A stretch of 64,000 nt of DNA. Source: Metallyticus violacea (taxonomy: Eukaryota; Arthropoda; Insecta; Mantodea; Metallyticidae). The translations under genes were made by a program, and so were the position numbers. A model generated the notes under the pieces. The model saw only the letters and a list, made by a program, of their open reading frames with translations. It was not told where the DNA came from and did not search any database. Shown here piece by piece: positions 12,222 through 23,299 of the stretch (its first letter is position 1; every line of letters starts with the position of its first letter). The stretch covers positions 32,382,501 through 32,446,500 of the forward strand of contig CM060834.1 in the NCBI GenBank assembly GCA_030762175.1. Reading direction: 5' to 3'.

Positions 12222-12412
12222 GGTGACCGAGGTCTCTAAGGCGCGGACTCGTGAGCGGGAGGTCCAGGGTTCTATTCCAACCAGGGCCGTCCTTCCTGAC
12301 TGAGGGTTTTTCTAGGTTTTCCTCAGTCCTCATAAATGGCAAATGCCGGGGAGGTACCCTAAACTTAGGCCTGAAACGCTTTCTTCCTTAATAAAATGCT
12401 TTTCCAGTTTTA
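12222..12412 (+). mobile_element. SINE-B copy 1 (tRNA-Leu-like)
   Basis: Starts with gtgaccgaggtctctaaggc, close to the D-arm and A box of tRNA-Leu, and has a B box reading agggttctattcc. The body contains tttctaggttttcctcagtc and aaatggcaaatgccgggg. A second, minus-strand copy at 28.48-28.61 kb shares the body. It directly follows SINE-A copy 1. Confidence 0.72.
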
Positions 12413-12414
12413 TC

Positions 12415-13335
12415 ATTTCATCTAATATATAATCAGTGTGCACGGCCTGTGATGCCTCAGCAGTAAAAACGAGCGTTAAACGCTATTAAAATAAAACCTC
12501 AGTATATCTCCCTTAGTAGAACATGTAATGCATATTTGTTACACTCTTTTTTAGGATTCTCCTAAGGAAAATGGCTGAACGTCTAACTCTACTTGCTAAA
12601 TGAATTTTAATACACATCATTTCTTAAAATCATTCCAAAAGCTGACAAGACAAAATTCATTCCATCACCCAAGAAAGAGAGAGAAACAGGACTAGTATTT
12701 AAGCCATTGATTGAGAAAGGAGCCTTCACAGACAACGTTGTCTTAAATGCAATTTAAAAGTTTGTTTAAATGACTGTATATGTGTTGTAAGTTAGTATAT
12801 AGTTATATGTTAATTCACTAATGTTACATACTCGAATACAGAACTATTAACTTCGCGCACTAGAATAGTACGATCGCATGTCAAATCATGTAAGAGTTAC
12901 CTCGATTCCTGAATAATCTGCCCTTAGGACTCATAAAATGTCTGCAGAATATAGCAGTAACGCTGTAAAAACAATTTCCTACTAAGGTGTACGAAAAATC
13001 AAAAAGTAATGCTAGGATAAGAAAATTAACTTTGATGCTATTAACAATTTCAGCTCGCTTAGAGCCGAAATATTTACATGCTTCGGTTTTTTTTGTTCTC
13101 GATTTATTTTTCCTCAATATTAGCAGATATGTACTGCTATCAACATATAGGTACATTTCCATTTCTGCTTAATGGTAGCTACACACGTTCAACTAATTTC
13201 TAAACGTGCCTTTAGGATGCTTACGTCCACAGTCTTTGAGGTCTTTTTCCTGTACCCAATCGCTTCAGTCAGGTTGATTTCGGTGGTGGTGTTGTCAGTT
13301 GCACAGGGCTGATTTCGGTCAGCTATATCTTTAAG
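12415..13335. other. No gene recognised
   Basis: AT-rich DNA. Overlapping frames of 93 and 61 codons near 12.9-13.17 kb show no recognisable motif. A T-rich run lies near 13.09 kb. Confidence 0.5.
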
Positions 13336-13500
13336 ATAACATATACCGAGCGAATGGCTCAGGCGACAACTCTTGAAACTGGCATTTGGGAGGTCTTGGG
13401 TCCAAATTCCTTGGGGCATTTGCTTTCTACGAATTTTCCACTCTCACACTTCACTCCATAGTTGTGAATGCACGGTAGCAAATACAATCTTTTTTGCTTT
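13336..13500 (+). mobile_element. Probable partial SINE-E head
   Basis: The stretch accgagcgaatggctcagg followed by a B-box-like gggtccaaattcc resembles the tRNA-like heads of the SINE-E copies at 35.05 and 45.8-46.08 kb. The diagnostic central core (cgaaagtgccagg) is not seen, so the copy is truncated or belongs to a sister family. Confidence 0.45.
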
Positions 13501-13639
13501 GACGTTTAGTATGGAAGCGGCCCTTACTTGAGCTCCTCAGTCGATTTTGGGTTTAGAGATCCGCCTGTGTTTCTGCCGCTTCCATCCCGGCCATTCTTCG
13601 TATCCCCCACTTCATACCTTCATGCTGAATGTTCAGTAG

Positions 13640-13990
13640 GTTACAAAAGACCGGATCATCTGGATGGCCATAAGTTCTTAGAAAGTATTAGGTGTCTAAG
13701 AAACTCCTGATTAAGGCGAGGGGCTCGGTGACATGTGACAACGTTTTGTTGAAAATATCTTTGAGTTCAATGTTGTTCATTGCTCAACAAACTGCGCGAA
13801 AATGCGTTTGTACTGATATTGTTTCAATTGTCCGAAAAACAAATAGGCTCTGTAGTCAACTTCAGAAAATGTACCCAATCACCCATCATCTTCAGACGTA
13901 GGAGTAATTCATGACTAACATTTGAATTATGGTTGTACCGAGATTCAAATATCCTGTGTAAACCACGTGATGTTTAGAATGACAATGAAA
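13640..13990 (-). mobile_element. Heavily decayed DUF4817-associated transposase fragment
   Basis: DNA around 13785-13810 (cattgctcaacaaactgcgc) matches the FVEQL block of the better copy at 9.7 kb, in the same orientation. The section to its right aligns loosely with that copy's first-Asp region (translation HHVVYTGYLNLGTT against ITWFTDEVWFHL). No frame stays open. Assignment rests on DNA similarity plus order of blocks. Confidence 0.5.
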
Positions 13991-13994
13991 GTCA

Positions 13995-14550
13995 AGAATC
14001 ATGTGCTATAACGAACTCTTGTTTATCTTTATCTGGCAGAACAGCAGTATCCGGTATTACACCTTTGTCACTCTTTAGTTGTGGAGTAGGTATACCTGAG
14101 TAATGTTTTTTTTTAGAAGTTACTGCAGAGAGGCATTGATTTCTTCTGCCATATTTATCATACAAAAAATTCGATGCTTACAGTCTCATTTAACAAAAAT
14201 TCTGATATTTCTAACTTTTTCACTAAGGCGAGGCATGCGCACACCATACTCTCTCTGGAATGCCCTTTACGTGGCAACGACAAAGTTCAACATCCAGTAT
14301 TTTTAATAAAAGCACAAGGCAACATATACGATATCTTGAGTTATAGAAAACAACGTGAAGAAGTGCAATGAAATTAAATTTACTTTAAGGACAGCCATGA
14401 CTAAATTTTAAACTCCTAAATTAATCAACAAATCTTTCTGAAAATTTACCAAATATTTACACGATAACATCAAGTGACTGTAAAATAACGCGGTCAATAG
14501 TTCTAATTTTGTTTAAATACCTAGGAATATGTCATTATTTCTCTGCTTCC
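13995..14550. other. No gene recognised
   Basis: Short open frames on the plus strand (65-67 codons) have no motif. The first part may be the upstream half of the decayed transposase at 13.64-13.99 kb. Confidence 0.45.
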
Positions 14551-14551
14551 A

Positions 14552-14802
14552 TTCCAAGATCGCGGATTTGAACCTGGCCAGGATCGATGGATTTTTGTGG
14601 GCTTAAAAATCCTAAGTAAGGCTTCCTTCGGAAGGGAAGTAAAGCCCTGGGTCCCATGTCGTACATTTACACCATGATAAAGAACCTCAAGCCTGAAAGA
14701 AGAGGCCTCTGAGCAAAATTTGTCGGCCATTTCACGACCTGAGTTGAATGGGACGCTGATGACCTGAGCTGTTAAAGAGCGTCCACAAAATAAAAATCAA
14801 TC
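14552..14802 (+). mobile_element. SINE-A copy 2, head truncated
   Basis: The tRNA-like 5' half is absent. Homology starts at the B box (gatcgcggatttgaacc), runs through the whole conserved body, and ends gttaaagagcgtcc with an A-rich tail. The minus-strand 69-codon frame here is a translation of the SINE. Confidence 0.9.
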
Positions 14803-14804
14803 AA

Positions 14805-15480
14805 ACCTGCTTCTATTCTTCTAAAATATCATTCTATACATTATTTAACGAACTAGAACCGTGACTGGGGACGCAACTCACAACACTCATGACTATAAAC
14901 GGAATCAAATTAGGAAAATGGAACTAGATATGTTGTGAAAACACAAACATTACTTAATCAAGGGAAATATATCTTTATAGTAATTTTCATTTGCATACAT
15001 TATAGACGTTAACCAAGTTGTCTACCACTGGAATATACGGCGGCACGTCCTCTCTCCTCAAGCTTCCATACTCGACTCTCAAGAAAACCGTTAAAGGAAC
15101 ACTTCTACTCCATGTATGCAATGTTTCTCAACTGTCATTTCCAATTCTTAACTGACTTAATGCTCAATTTATGATTAACTAATCATCCCCATATGCCGCA
15201 ATATATGCGATTTTAAAATTTCCTAATACTTCTAAATACATTTTGAAATTTAAAAACGTTAACATTTTTAAACCCAAGATAAAGCAAGGAATATCATAAA
15301 TAAAAAGTATAGCATATTATGATAATTGTCTGTTCTAGAGAAATCTGTGTGATGCTTATCGGATATCAGGGTAATTGCCTGCAATACGATAGCATATCGC
15401 TAGAGTTAAGTGTAAGAGATTATACTTAGATAAAAGATACAGAACGTTAGCACTATGTACTAGTATACATATTGCTGTTA
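14805..15480. other. No gene recognised
   Basis: AT-rich, no frames of note, no tRNA-like unit. Confidence 0.55.
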
Positions 15481-15484
15481 TTTG

Positions 15485-16245
15485 TTATTCTCATTTCTGC
15501 TTTTTATAGCATTTAAGATTTATACGAGTTTTAACATGGAAGTTCTATCAATATTAGGGACCCTGTGTCCTTCTAACCACATAGATAAACATTTTGGTAT
15601 TATCATGCATGAAAAGGAATTTAGAGCTAGCGCTTCAGTAAGAACCATAGACTGCAAAACATTCTGAATGTACCAGTTGCCATTCGTTGTTCCACTGATC
15701 AAAATGAAACTTGTTTTTCTATTTACTACTATTCCTCCCTATACCACGATCGTACCTCTTTTGAATTTGTAAACTTTCTGCATATTCCTCAGTCTTTCAG
15801 CGTTGCCTCCACATACATATTCTCCTGGAATCTCAATGCAGAGCGAAGAGTGGTTCATGAAGAGAAAGTGGTTCCAATGTTCCTGTTGCCAACTGACATA
15901 CTCCCTGTGCCAAGCAATAACCTATTTCCACGGCGAATGTTGGAGGACGAGAACGAAATACTCTTTCTTGAAAAGGGTAAATTGTCAACGTTCCGAGGAC
16001 ACTTCTTAAAGTAATAAGAGTTTACGTACTTTCGGTCCTTAGACACAGAAATTTGTCTTATGCAGGAGTGGCAATTTTGGGCTTATCTGAAAGTTGTTCT
16101 GCTGGACTGCCAAATTCTTGATATTGTCTGCACACCCTGGATACAATACCTCTTCCAGGATTTAGAGCCCTGGCGGTATCAGTGTTAAACCACTTCTAAT
16201 TATTCCAGTCCATAAACATTTCATCTGAACTTAAATAACGTTGTT
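15485..16245 (-). mobile_element. Decayed Tc1-type transposon
   Basis: Minus-strand translation across shifting frames follows a Tc1 transposase in order: TARALNPGRGIVSRV and RQYQEFGSPAEQ (HTH/GRPR region, about 16.19-16.09 kb); WHREYVSWQQEHWNHFLF (about 15.92-15.86 kb), leading into the place of the first catalytic Asp, which here reads MNHS instead of TDES; GEYVCGGNAERLR (about 15.82-15.78 kb); and SGTTNGNWYIQNVLQSMVL (about 15.70-15.64 kb). The second Asp region (normally HDNARPH) is unrecognisable and the C-terminus is lost. Frameshifts and stops make it dead. Terminal inverted repeats were not identified. Confidence 0.85.
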
Positions 16246-16526
16246 GAATATTCATTTTATTTATTAAAATACTTTAACAGAGAAAAGTAGATAGACTCTC
16301 ATTCTGAATGTAGTCATTAAAATAAATACCTCAAATGATGATTATTTACTGCTATGATAACTAGTAGGCGAATAAACGAACAAAACATGCATATTTCCAT
16401 ATTTACTCACTGTTTATTATTTGTTTAGGTATATAAAGTATTAAAATGTGTGTTGTACCTTAGACAATTTTGATGCTGTGATTTTGATATTCTAATGAAT
16501 TGAGTAGTAATAGTAATAGTAGTAGT
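16246..16526. other. No gene recognised
   Basis: AT-rich spacer between the Tc1 relic and a microsatellite; nothing coding seen. Confidence 0.5.
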
Positions 16527-16532
16527 ATTAGA

Positions 16533-16580
<48 letters not shown>
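16527..16580. repeat. (AAT)n microsatellite
   Basis: About 17 perfect AAT units preceded by impure AGT/AAT repeats from 16501. The poly-Asn and poly-Ile frames through it are artefacts. Confidence 0.95.
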
Positions 16581-16581
<1 letters not shown>

Positions 16582-16696
16582 GATATTTTATTGTACCAGT
16601 CAATACATTCAACTGTCAACATACAACTGTTGCGGCCGTATATGCTAATATCGTCCTTGTAATAATCAAAATGGCCATACACACATACATACATTG

Positions 16697-16962
16697 ATTT
16701 TTTTTATTGGTTTTATTTATGGACGCTCTTTAACATCTCAGGTCATAAGCGTCCCATTCAACTCAGGGCGTGAAACGGCCGACAAATTTTGCTTGAGGTT
16801 CTTTTTCGTGCGACACGGGACCCACGGCTTTACTTCCCTTCCGAAGGAAGCCATACTTAGGATTTTTACGCCCGAAAAAATCCATCGGTCCTGGCCGGGT
16901 TCGAACCCGCGATCTTCGGTTTAGGAGCCAAGTATGGTATCCACTACACCACCAGGACCGAC
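16697..16962 (-). mobile_element. SINE-A copy 3 with two internal deletions
   Basis: Complete minus-strand copy with the 3' end at the left (tatggacgctctttaac) and the tRNA-like head at the right (caccaccaggaccgac). The head folds with matching acceptor-like ends (ggtcctgg and ccaggacc). Compared with copy 4 two segments are missing: the one around cagaggcctctc and the one around ccgtaaatct. A (CA)n/(CATA)n microsatellite abuts the head, which hides any target-site duplication. Confidence 0.93.
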
Positions 16963-16969
16963 TACATAC

Positions 16970-17036
16970 GTACACACACACACACACACGCACACACACA
17001 TACATACATACAAACATACATACATACAACATAAGT
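16970..17036. repeat. (CA)n and (CATA)n microsatellite
   Basis: Impure CA dinucleotides followed by CATA tetranucleotides. The 89-codon minus-strand frame at 16763-17032 is this repeat fused to SINE-A. Confidence 0.9.
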
Positions 17037-17039
17037 CAA

Positions 17040-18044
17040 TCCTGACTAGTTCTTCGCTACAAATCCTATTAATACAGCTACTGTTCAATGTAATTGATTT
17101 ATCCAGAATATGAAGCGCTATTTTTGCATTCTGCTGTCGTCACAGAAAATCGAACGTCTTTACCTGGAAATGTTACTCATAACGACGCAGTTGTTACACA
17201 ATGCCATTCAAATGGCCAGTTCCGCGCTTCTTCTGTTTAAAGTAACAACATTTGTGCTTCCGAAATTAATATGAGAGAAAAAAAATCACTCTCTCATCAG
17301 CTAATGAACAACTTAAAATTATCTAACAGCAGCGAAATAAAAATAATATTTATTTACTGATATATAGAGATAATTATGTTTTCCTTAACCTATTTCTATT
17401 TTCTTTTTAATTTGTATTTTTGTTCATTCAGATGGAGTTAGTTTTAGCGATATTTATTTTAAAATAAATATTTAAATTTTATACTATAAATAAACAAAAA
17501 TCATGAAAATAACAGTTTTATGTTAGTAACATATAATGTATATATCGATTCTCAGTTTGATTCACTTATATAGAAACCATAAATGAAATAGAATACATTT
17601 AGTACTGTATCTACAAATAGTTTTTAAAAAATAATGTAAATCTTTTACCCAGTCCTGTGCTTCGTTGTGATTATCTTGGCTTCTTTCGTTTCTACTTCTA
17701 TAGCTGAAGTTGCCGTTAAAGAGCAAAATGAGGAGAGTTGGAAGTGGCACTTGAAATATTTCAGCCTATATTTAGACTTTCTGTGCCCTCACCTATAAAA
17801 AGGATTGAACTCTACGGCGCCACAAGCCCCATCTGCTGATCATTCTATTTTATAGTTGAATGAGAATAAGTCATTAATCTACTCTTAATTCTAAATAACC
17901 CAATCTAACCTGCACTTATTAAATAATTTAGAAACCTGCTTTAGTCTAATAGATAATCAAAATATAATTAATGCCAGAAACTTTATTTATTTAGTGTATT
18001 ATATGAATTTGAATTAATCCATGAATGCATTATTTTGACAATAT
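17040..18044. other. No gene recognised; contains a short dispersed motif
   Basis: AT-rich DNA. At about 17807-17835 the string gaactctacggcgccacaag recurs at 22.28 kb with the same continuation (cccatctg against tccatctg). The 62-codon frame at 17562-17750 is unrecognised. Confidence 0.5.
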
Positions 18045-18055
18045 TTCAGTCATTT

Positions 18056-18353
18056 TTTTTTGTTAATATGATTTATTTACGGGCGCTCTTCAACATCTCA
18101 GGTCATCAGCGTCCCATTCTATTCAGGGCAGTAACGGCCGACAAATTTCGCTCACAGACCTATCCTTTCAGGCTTGAGGTTCTTTTATGTGCCGTAAATC
18201 TACGACACGGGACCCATGGCTTTACTTCCCTTCCGAAAGAAGCCATACTTAGGATTTTTACGCCGGAAAAAATCCATTGATCATGGCTGGGTTTGAACCC
18301 GTGATCTTGGGTTTAAAAGGCAAGTATGGTTACCACTACACCACCAGACCGAC
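18056..18353 (-). mobile_element. SINE-A copy 4 with target-site duplication
   Basis: Full-length minus-strand copy, from the 3' end (atttacgggcgctcttcaac) to the tRNA-like head (ccaccagaccgac). It is flanked by ttcagtcattt at 18045-18055 and ttcagttattt at 18354-18364, an 11-bp duplication with one mismatch, as expected for LINE-driven insertion. The mismatch shows some age. Confidence 0.95.
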
Positions 18354-18365
18354 TTCAGTTATTTA

Positions 18366-18960
18366 GATTTTATTAGAGATTCAGGTAATAAAATATGTAC
18401 TAAATATGGCAGCAAAATTCGTTAAAAACACCTTCAACTTTCTTGGTAAAGCTCTGCAGTGCAAATGTCTATTTCGTTTTTAAATTACGAATATATAAGT
18501 CAGATAAATGAGAAAGCATGATATGACGGAAGATTTTACTTAGACTTTACATCTTCCCCGCTGATAAATGTAACACCTACATTAACCATTTGTTGCACCA
18601 CATTTGATTTCCAACAGGAACCTAAATAACAAGGTAACGATATATCGATTAAGTCCTCGAGTGGGCGAGCCTTATCGACGTGCGATTGTTCCCTCACTAC
18701 TTTGCTGATCTAGGGTGAGATACAGCCCGCCGCTTTAGCACACAAGATATTCTCTCGCCCCTAGCATGAAGGAAGGGGAAATGATGCTAGGTTACGCACA
18801 TAAATAGATTGACAAATGAGAATGTGTTTATGAGGGAAGGGACATACGGGGGTACTTCGGTAAATAAACTGGGATCTGTGTTCTTTTGTTTTCTGAATGT
18901 ATAAGTAATTACAATATAACAGTTAAGAGCGGTACTTCATTCTGTGATAAATTTATTTTA
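18366..18960. other. No gene recognised
   Basis: Between about 18640 and 18790 the sequence is GC-richer and carries gatatatcgatt, reminiscent of DREF-type sites, but there is no coding frame or splice signal strong enough to propose a gene. Confidence 0.4.
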
Positions 18961-18964
18961 ACAT

Positions 18965-19965
18965 AATATGTGCCAAGGCAATCCGATCTCTCCCAAACTC
19001 TTCACCTGTATAATGGAGCATATATTCAGGAAAATGTACTGGCATAATAATCTCGGAATCAACATAAATGGCAGTCGACTAACAAATCTGAGAATTGCCT
19101 ACGACATGGCCTTATTCGCCTAAACACCGAGAGCATTGCAAGTATGCTGGAACAATTATGTGAGCATAGCAAAAATGCAGGGCTGTCACTAAATATGCTG
19201 AAGACACAATTAATTTCAAAAGGACCTGAACCCCGGTACGAACAGATGGAACAGTCCTCACATATGTGAACGAATATACTAACCTAGGACAACATATTTC
19301 CTACCAAGATAAAAGAGAAAAAGAAGTACAAAGAAGAATGTCATTAATCTGGAGAGCATTTTTGAGGCTTAAGTTTACATTGTTGGATCAAACACTAACT
19401 AAGAAATTCAGATTCCAGACGCTCGAAATCTGTGTATATCCCGTATTACTGTATAGGTGCCAGACATGATCATTAACAGAAAAACAAAAGAGCAAATTTC
19501 AAATATGCTAAAGAAAATTGCAACCCAAGATCCTGGGAATAACTTTGAAGGACAAGATACCTATAGTATTAATAAACCAGTTAACTCAGACAACAAACAT
19601 CATACAAATAGCCACCAGAAATAAATGGCAATGGGTATGCCACGTCACAAGAATGCAGGACAATAGATGTAGACCTCGGAATAGGAAAAAGGACACAAGG
19701 CAGACCTAGAAGATGGACAGATCTCTTCAAGGAACATGTAGGTTCAGATTTGTCAAGAGTAGCAAGAGGAAGAGAAAAATGGAAATATCTCGAGAAACAA
19801 CTAGTGCAGTGAGAAATGGAGAAACTAAAGAACAAATCAGTCAGAGTGTCTTAAACAGCATACGAACAACTAGCGTGGAATAGCTCACCACGTTAGGAAA
19901 AAGCGAGCTTTCCTTACTTGTTAGGAGGTCTTTGCCCTTAAGGGATACAATTGGTTATATTTATC
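18965..19965 (+). mobile_element. RTE-like non-LTR retrotransposon relic, 3' half
   Basis: The translation follows the second half of an RTE-type endonuclease/reverse transcriptase across several frames. QGNPISPKLFT matches the QGDPISPKLF motif at the start of the RT core. GININGSRLTNLRIAYDMALF stands where the FADD catalytic box should be, with FADD replaced by AYDM. AGLSLNMLKTQ follows, then the C-terminal region TQGRPRRWTDLFKEHVGSDLS and ARGREKWKYLEKQ (to about 19.81 kb). The tail after the last stop includes cccttaagggatacaattgg. The 5' half is missing, as in most LINE copies, and the copy is dead. A different member of the same type lies on the minus strand at 54.4-55.1 kb. Confidence 0.88.
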
Positions 19966-19969
19966 TTTA

Positions 19970-20428
19970 TCTTCAAGTGTAATATACTCTCTTCGGATAC
20001 TCCTATACGTATTTGTAAACATATTTGATATTGTAATTATGTATTTACCCTTGTGCTTTTCGTAACCACAATAGGAATTGTATACAACATGCTATGAACC
20101 ATTTATAAGGTATTTAAATAATTGATTTTTTATTAATGACTGATGTTAATTGTAGCTACTACATAAAATTACAACAATTACATATTTTATCTTTCTTTAA
20201 AAAAAAAATTTAATTTGATTTGACATTTGATACTACACTTTTCTTTTAAAAAAAGTCCGACACGTAGGAGTTGCGTAAACTAAGCGAATTCCCCACCAAG
20301 TTGAATAACTTTAAAATGAATACAAGTTTCAAATTAAGCATTATTAATTAACGAAATGAAATAAGTTATGGCATTACTGTGTGGTAAATTGCAATCTATA
20401 AGTATTACAAAAGAGAAACCACATTTTT
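19970..20428. other. No gene recognised
   Basis: AT-rich flank of the LINE relic with poly-A and poly-T runs. Confidence 0.5.
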
Positions 20429-20431
20429 AGA

Positions 20432-20473
<42 letters not shown>

Positions 20474-20520
20474 GAAGTTAAACCACAAAAATTAATAGTG
20501 TACATTGAATAAATGAAACA
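20429..20520 (-). mobile_element. (ATT)n microsatellite plus probable LINE 3' end trace
   Basis: About 15 ATT units (20429-20474) are followed by gaagttaaaccacaaaaatt, which matches gaaagtcaaccacaaaaat next to the (ATT)n at 7.07 kb. Both look like minus-strand LINE 3' ends whose tail expanded into a microsatellite. Here the diagnostic ctctgccag motif is lost. Confidence 0.5.
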
Positions 20521-20524
20521 TATT

Positions 20525-20870
20525 ATCACTCATAGACAAATATTTCCATGGTTACAACCGTAATAGCTACCTACATTCCTTCGCGATTCGCTAAAAATAT
20601 AGTCATTAAAAGTTAGGCCTTGCTTTCTTTGTCATTTGTTTGAACAGTTGAAGGTGGTTTACTTTTCGCGCTAATGCTTTCAACGCTTTCGCTATAATAC
20701 TACACTTTAGCACGGTCTTCTACTGAACTATATACTTCAATTTAATCAGAAGAATGAAGCCGATTAGTAAAACATTGAGCCTTTTCTAAACTATTTATAA
20801 ACAATTTTCATAAGATGATTTATATATTTCATATATTGTAAGGAATCGACAATTACTGTATATTAATAAT
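20525..20870. other. No gene recognised
   Basis: AT-rich spacer with no frame or motif of note. Confidence 0.5.
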
Positions 20871-20877
20871 CTTTTTT

Positions 20878-21086
20878 TTTTTGATTGATTGATTTATGGA
20901 CGCTCTTTAACATCTCAGGTCATCAGCGTCCCATTCAACCCAGGGCGTGAAACGGCCGACTGATTTTCCTCAGAGGCCTCTCTTTCAGGCTTGATGTTCT
21001 TTTTCGTGCCGTAAATGTATGACACGGCCCACGGCTTTACTTCCCTTCCGAAGGAAGCCATACTTAGGATTTTTACGCCCCGAAAA
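20878..21086 (-). mobile_element. SINE-A copy 5, tRNA head missing
   Basis: The 3' end (gatttatggacgctctttaac) and body are well preserved, but homology stops at tttttacgccccgaaaa. The whole tRNA-like head is therefore absent, consistent with 5' truncation during reverse transcription. Confidence 0.93.
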
Positions 21087-21229
21087 GCTGTATTTACAGT
21101 TAAAACCATAAATGAAGATATTTTTATTTTAAATAGAATTTTCTATTTTAAACAGAATATGAAAAATTATGTTGGGTTGGGCACAATCTTGTTCACGCGA
21201 ATAGAAAAAAACTACTAAGTAGAATGTTG

Positions 21230-21231
<2 letters not shown>

Positions 21232-21290
<59 letters not shown>

Positions 21291-21316
21291 CATCATCATC
21301 ATCATCATCATCATAA
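21232..21316. repeat. (ATT)n(CAT)n compound microsatellite
   Basis: About 18 ATT units followed by about 8 CAT units. The poly-Met/Ile frame on the minus strand is an artefact. Confidence 0.95.
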
Positions 21317-21557
21317 TCATGGACATCATATTAAAAGTAATTATTCTTTAACGAATTAAAAAGACAACTACATAACGCATATTTGTTCAGTAGTTCAGTT
21401 TTCAGCGATTCGGTATGCTTATGTAAATTTCGAATGCTAAAGGGAGAAGCCAGTCGTCAAGGGCGTATTATGCATGTGCAGGTAGCATGTAATTAGTTTG
21501 AGGGAGGCATTGTCAGCGAGTGTTGCTCGGTGCTTTCTTAGTGTGTAAATTGGGTGC

Positions 21558-21850
21558 TAATTGTTCTTCGTTAGTTATGCCACTACATAAATATACTCCT
21601 GAAGAACGGGTTTTATGTAAGATACATAGTTATACTAAAACGGATTCTTGCAGAGAAGTGGTAAGGAAATTCGCAAGAAAATATCCTGGGCATCGTGTTT
21701 AAGGTAGAAAAACTGTTGGCCAATTTGAAAAGAGACAGGATCTCTCAATGACAAGAAAAGTATTCCTTATCACCGTGTTCTCATGGAAGAAAAGTTAGAT
21801 GAAATACAGGAATTTTATATACAGATGCGGTTCTTAAAGCACGGGTGAAG
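21558..21850 (+). mobile_element. N-terminal DUF4817-type transposase fragment
   Basis: MPLHKYTPEERVLCKIHSYT followed by EVVRKFARKYPGHRV looks like the DUF4817 helix-turn-helix that begins many insect transposases (roughly residues 1-45). Downstream, in shifted frames, lie TVGQFEKRQD, then HRVLMEEKLDEIQEF, the usual linker of this family. The fragment at 37.36-37.61 kb has the same linker. The catalytic domain is absent here, so only the 5' part of an element remains. Confidence 0.78.
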
Positions 21851-21854
21851 TTTA

Positions 21855-22980
21855 TTATTAAATACAGTATGCTTTTATGCTTTTAATAAAAATATAAATA
21901 TAAAATAAAAACATTAATTTTAATTACTGCAATTCTGTTCTTTCTTTTTCCGGTTGTGGAGGCTGTCCTTTCCCAGTAAGTAGACTGCCCGTATTTAAAA
22001 TAATCTCCTCAATAAAGATATCAAACTCAAAATTACTACTGTTAATGCGCTGTGATGTGCGTACCGCAAATGATGACCATAAATGCCTTGCTATACGTAT
22101 ATAAAATGTGGATATTGATATTGTTACCATAGAGAACCCACTATAAATAAATACAAATGTTCAGTATTAGAATGAAAAGATTTCTTTAGTAAGTCAGAGA
22201 GTAAGGATAGAGATATGAATGTTATGAGAAGAGTTGCGAATGACTAAGGCATGTTTCTCTCAGGAGAATTACTAGGAATATGAATGAACTCTACGGCGCC
22301 ACAAGCTCCATCTGGGGTGTTATAAGGAAAGAATAATTTATAAATGCAAATAGATACGTTTTTAAATAACGTTATTATTTAAACGTTTATTTAACGTTAT
22401 TAATAAGACGTAAAGTCTTATTGGAAACTGCACTATTGAAAGTTTTCCCTATAATAATAGCGACGTTACAAGCAGAGATATGTGTTGAATAAACACACTT
22501 TCCATTTGGCGCGTTTAGGGGATGTTGCACTGAAATTTCATGAAAAAACCGGGGAAATGATTTTTTATGCCATTATAATATTTTGACGTTTATTTATCAT
22601 AATGCAATTTAATTTTTTGTTCTGTGACTATTTAAAAAAGTCCATGCACAGCTGACCTTTTAAATGACTGTCTGATATATGTGCTACTTTATTCTGACTT
22701 CATATTTTTGTTTCAAATTGAATTGCAGGGGTTGTGCAACTTTGTGGTACATTTTCAAATAGTCAGTTGGCATTGCTGAAACATTTGCAACATTGTATGT
22801 GTTTCAAACCAAAACAAAACAGTTTTGTCAGCCCATATGTTGGATGTTTACTGAGGTGTTTTCAGCTTTCTTGTGAAATCTTTTATTTTATAAGGAAGTT
22901 TTACAAGCTAATTAATTCATATATATATGTTAATAGTGAGTGTATATAAATATTAAGGTTTACAGTAATCAGTGAATTAG
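21855..22980. other. No gene recognised
   Basis: Contains a second copy of gaactctacggcgccacaag near 22284-22310, a 12-bp palindrome aataacgttatt near 22367, and a perfect small hairpin at 22402-22422 (aataagac, 5-nt loop, gtcttatt). The 71-codon frame at 22734-22949 has no recognisable domain. Confidence 0.45.
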
Positions 22981-23299
22981 GTTATAACAGTTTTTATTGG
23001 GACTGGCTATTAGGTTAGGTTGGAGCTTATAACTATGAATAGTTTTAAAGATACTCATTGCAAGGCAAAAGACCAACCAAATTCAGTCAGAAGGTGGTGG
23101 TATAATAAATAAATGTTAGAAACCATCTCCTGCACTAGAATTGTATCAAGAACAAGTGTAACCTGAGGAAACCTCATTTGTCTAGTTGCATTGTTCTGGT
23201 ATCTCTGAAAGCTCAAGATAAGAAAGTATTCTCTAGGATCAGTACAAGTGACTTGAAACATTTAATGCAAGTAATTGCATATCCCGATAAATAAGAATA

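Noticed and set aside
16425..16697. ORFs with poly-Ile and poly-Asn
   Set aside because: Artefacts of the (AAT)n microsatellite.
16763..17032. 89-codon ORF with Cys/Val/Tyr repeats
   Set aside because: SINE-A head fused to a (CA)n/(CATA)n microsatellite.
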